Positions 63,218 through 64,000 of a DNA stretch of 64,000 nucleotides are shown piece after piece. This DNA comes from Tatumella sp. JGM118 (lineage in GTDB: Bacteria > Pseudomonadota > Gammaproteobacteria > Enterobacterales > Enterobacteriaceae), in the NCBI RefSeq assembly GCF_018257515.1, contig NZ_JAERJR010000002.1:248001-312000 (forward strand), written 5' to 3'. Position 1 is the stretch's first letter, and each line of letters starts with the position of its first letter. The notes under the pieces are model-generated. The model was given only the letters and a program-made list of their open reading frames with translations. It did no database searches and was not told where the DNA came from. A program made the position numbers and the translations under genes.

Positions 63218-64000
63218 GGTCGTTCTCCTGTGTCTCACCCTGCGCCCAGACACATTCGCCGTTAACCCAGGTATGGGTGATATTACGTTCGTCTCCCAGT
63301 GTCATCAGGACAAAAAGCTGATCCGTAATATCCTGACTTCCGGCACAGCGCAGTTTCTGCAGCGGTGTGGCCTTCAGGTCAACCACAATAAAGTCAGCTT
63401 CTTTCCCCGGTGCGAAGTTACCAATAACATTATCCAGGTCCAGCGCATGAGCGCCGCCGAGCGTGGCATGATAAAAAGCTTCGCAGGCATTCAGTTTATA
63501 GCTCTGTAATTGCTGCACCTTATAGGCATCCCCCAGTGTACGCAGCAGACTAAAACTGGTTCCGGCACCGACATCGGTACCGATCCCGACCGGAATTTTC
63601 CTCGCCTTCGCTGCAGACAACTTAAACAGACCGCTGCCGAGGAACAGATTAGAAGACGGACAGAAAGCTACGGAAGAGCCGGTCTGTTGCAGACACGTCC
63701 ATTCCTGATCCTGCAGATGAATACAGTGTGCAAAGACGCTGCGTTTCCCTGTCAGCCGGTAATGGTCATAGACGCCGAGGTAACTGTCATGTTCCGGGTA
63801 AAGCTCACTGACCCACTCAATCTCCCGTAAATTTTCACTCAGATGGGTCTGCATCCAGACATCCGGATATTCACGGCGCAGAGCGCCCGCCTGTTCCATC
63901 AGTGCCGGTGAGGAGGTAGGAACAAATCTCGGGGTGATGGCGTAACCCAGCCGCCCTTTTCCATGCCAGCGTTCGATCAGTTCGCGGGTCTGCCGGGCGC
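63201..64000 (-). CDS. guaD: Guanine deaminase, C-terminal part (cut by window edge)
   Basis: The C-terminal 266 or so residues of a zinc amidohydrolase deaminating guanine to xanthine. Visible motifs are LGYAITPRFVPTSSPALM, the metal-ligand His segment WMQTHLSENLREIEW, VFAHCIHLQDQEW and the Asp of IPVGIGTDVGAGTSFSLL. The N terminus and the first HxH motif lie beyond 64000. It is the upstream partner of xdhA, overlapping it by 17 bp, and supplies xanthine for the dehydrogenase. Confidence 0.93.
   Translation of the reverse strand, partial: ARQTRELIERWHGKGRLGYAITPRFVPTSSPALMEQAGALRREYPDVWMQTHLSENLREIEWVSELYPEHDSYLGVYDHYRLTGKRSVFAHCIHLQDQEWTCLQQTGSSVAFCPSSNLFLGSGLFKLSAAKARKIPVGIGTDVGAGTSFSLLRTLGDAYKVQQLQSYKLNACEAFYHATLGGAHALDLDNVIGNFAPGKEADFIVVDLKATPLQKLRCAGSQDITDQLFVLMTLGDERNITHTWVNGECVWAQGETQENDHAIFA

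Noticed and set aside
1-64000. tRNA, rRNA and integrase-associated att sites
   Set aside because: No cloverleaf-like or rRNA sequence and no integrase gene was recognised on reading both strands; a dedicated tRNA scan was not possible.

Overview
The window looks like the chromosome of an enterobacterium, most likely Erwiniaceae (Tatumella or Pantoea type). The Rut pyrimidine pathway, HpxO-type urate hydroxylase, YgjP, YbiI and a chromosomal fosA are all enterobacterial. A periplasmic three-subunit sugar dehydrogenase in small / cytochrome c / flavoprotein order points toward Tatumella-like oxidative bacteria. Assignment is by protein recognition only. No rRNA, tRNA or CRISPR array was seen.

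Layout. 1-10.6 kb: accessory metabolism and efflux (partial VOC protein, MFS, AraC/SDR pair, FosA, GNAT, alpha/beta hydrolase, LysR/quinone-oxidoreductase pair, carboxylesterase). 11.3-13.7 kb: 4-hydroxyproline epimerase and a DadA-like dehydrogenase, a probable hydroxyproline catabolic pair. 14.0-14.4 kb: decayed IS200-like element. 14.5-22.2 kb: LysE exporter, then rutABCD-FG with divergent rutR; rutE is displaced to the far side of rutR. 22.3-29.2 kb: carbonic anhydrase, glutamine amidotransferase-like protein, MFS, two LysR regulators with overlapping 3' ends, YciI, fumarylacetoacetase-like protein. 29.3-31.0 kb: gene-poor, with a tandem array and a LexA-like box. 31.0-34.9 kb: membrane sugar dehydrogenase operon. 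35.1-36.8 kb: AT-rich gene for an LA2681-type HEPN protein, the best defence or toxin candidate here. 37.1-41.3 kb: EamA transporter divergent from a nitroreductase / adenylate-forming enzyme / thiolase operon of unknown product. 41.5-45.9 kb: lipase-like protein, then dat-ddc for 1,3-diaminopropane. 46.1-47.5 kb: dead Tn3-family transposon with recognisable inverted repeats and a lipoprotein passenger. 48.1-50.1 kb: TetR/MFS pair with a duplicated operator-like sequence. 50.3-56.7 kb: small and orphan genes among copies of an interspersed repeat. 57.0-64.0 kb: purine catabolism (hpxO, then guaD-xdhA-xdhB-xdhC on the other strand).

The genes suggest use of pyrimidines, purines, hydroxyproline and sugars as nitrogen, carbon or electron sources, with several efflux systems. 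A second theme is intergenic tandem repeats of about 100-125 bp beside metabolic genes. At two loci the repeated unit includes the last codons and stop codon of the neighbouring gene.
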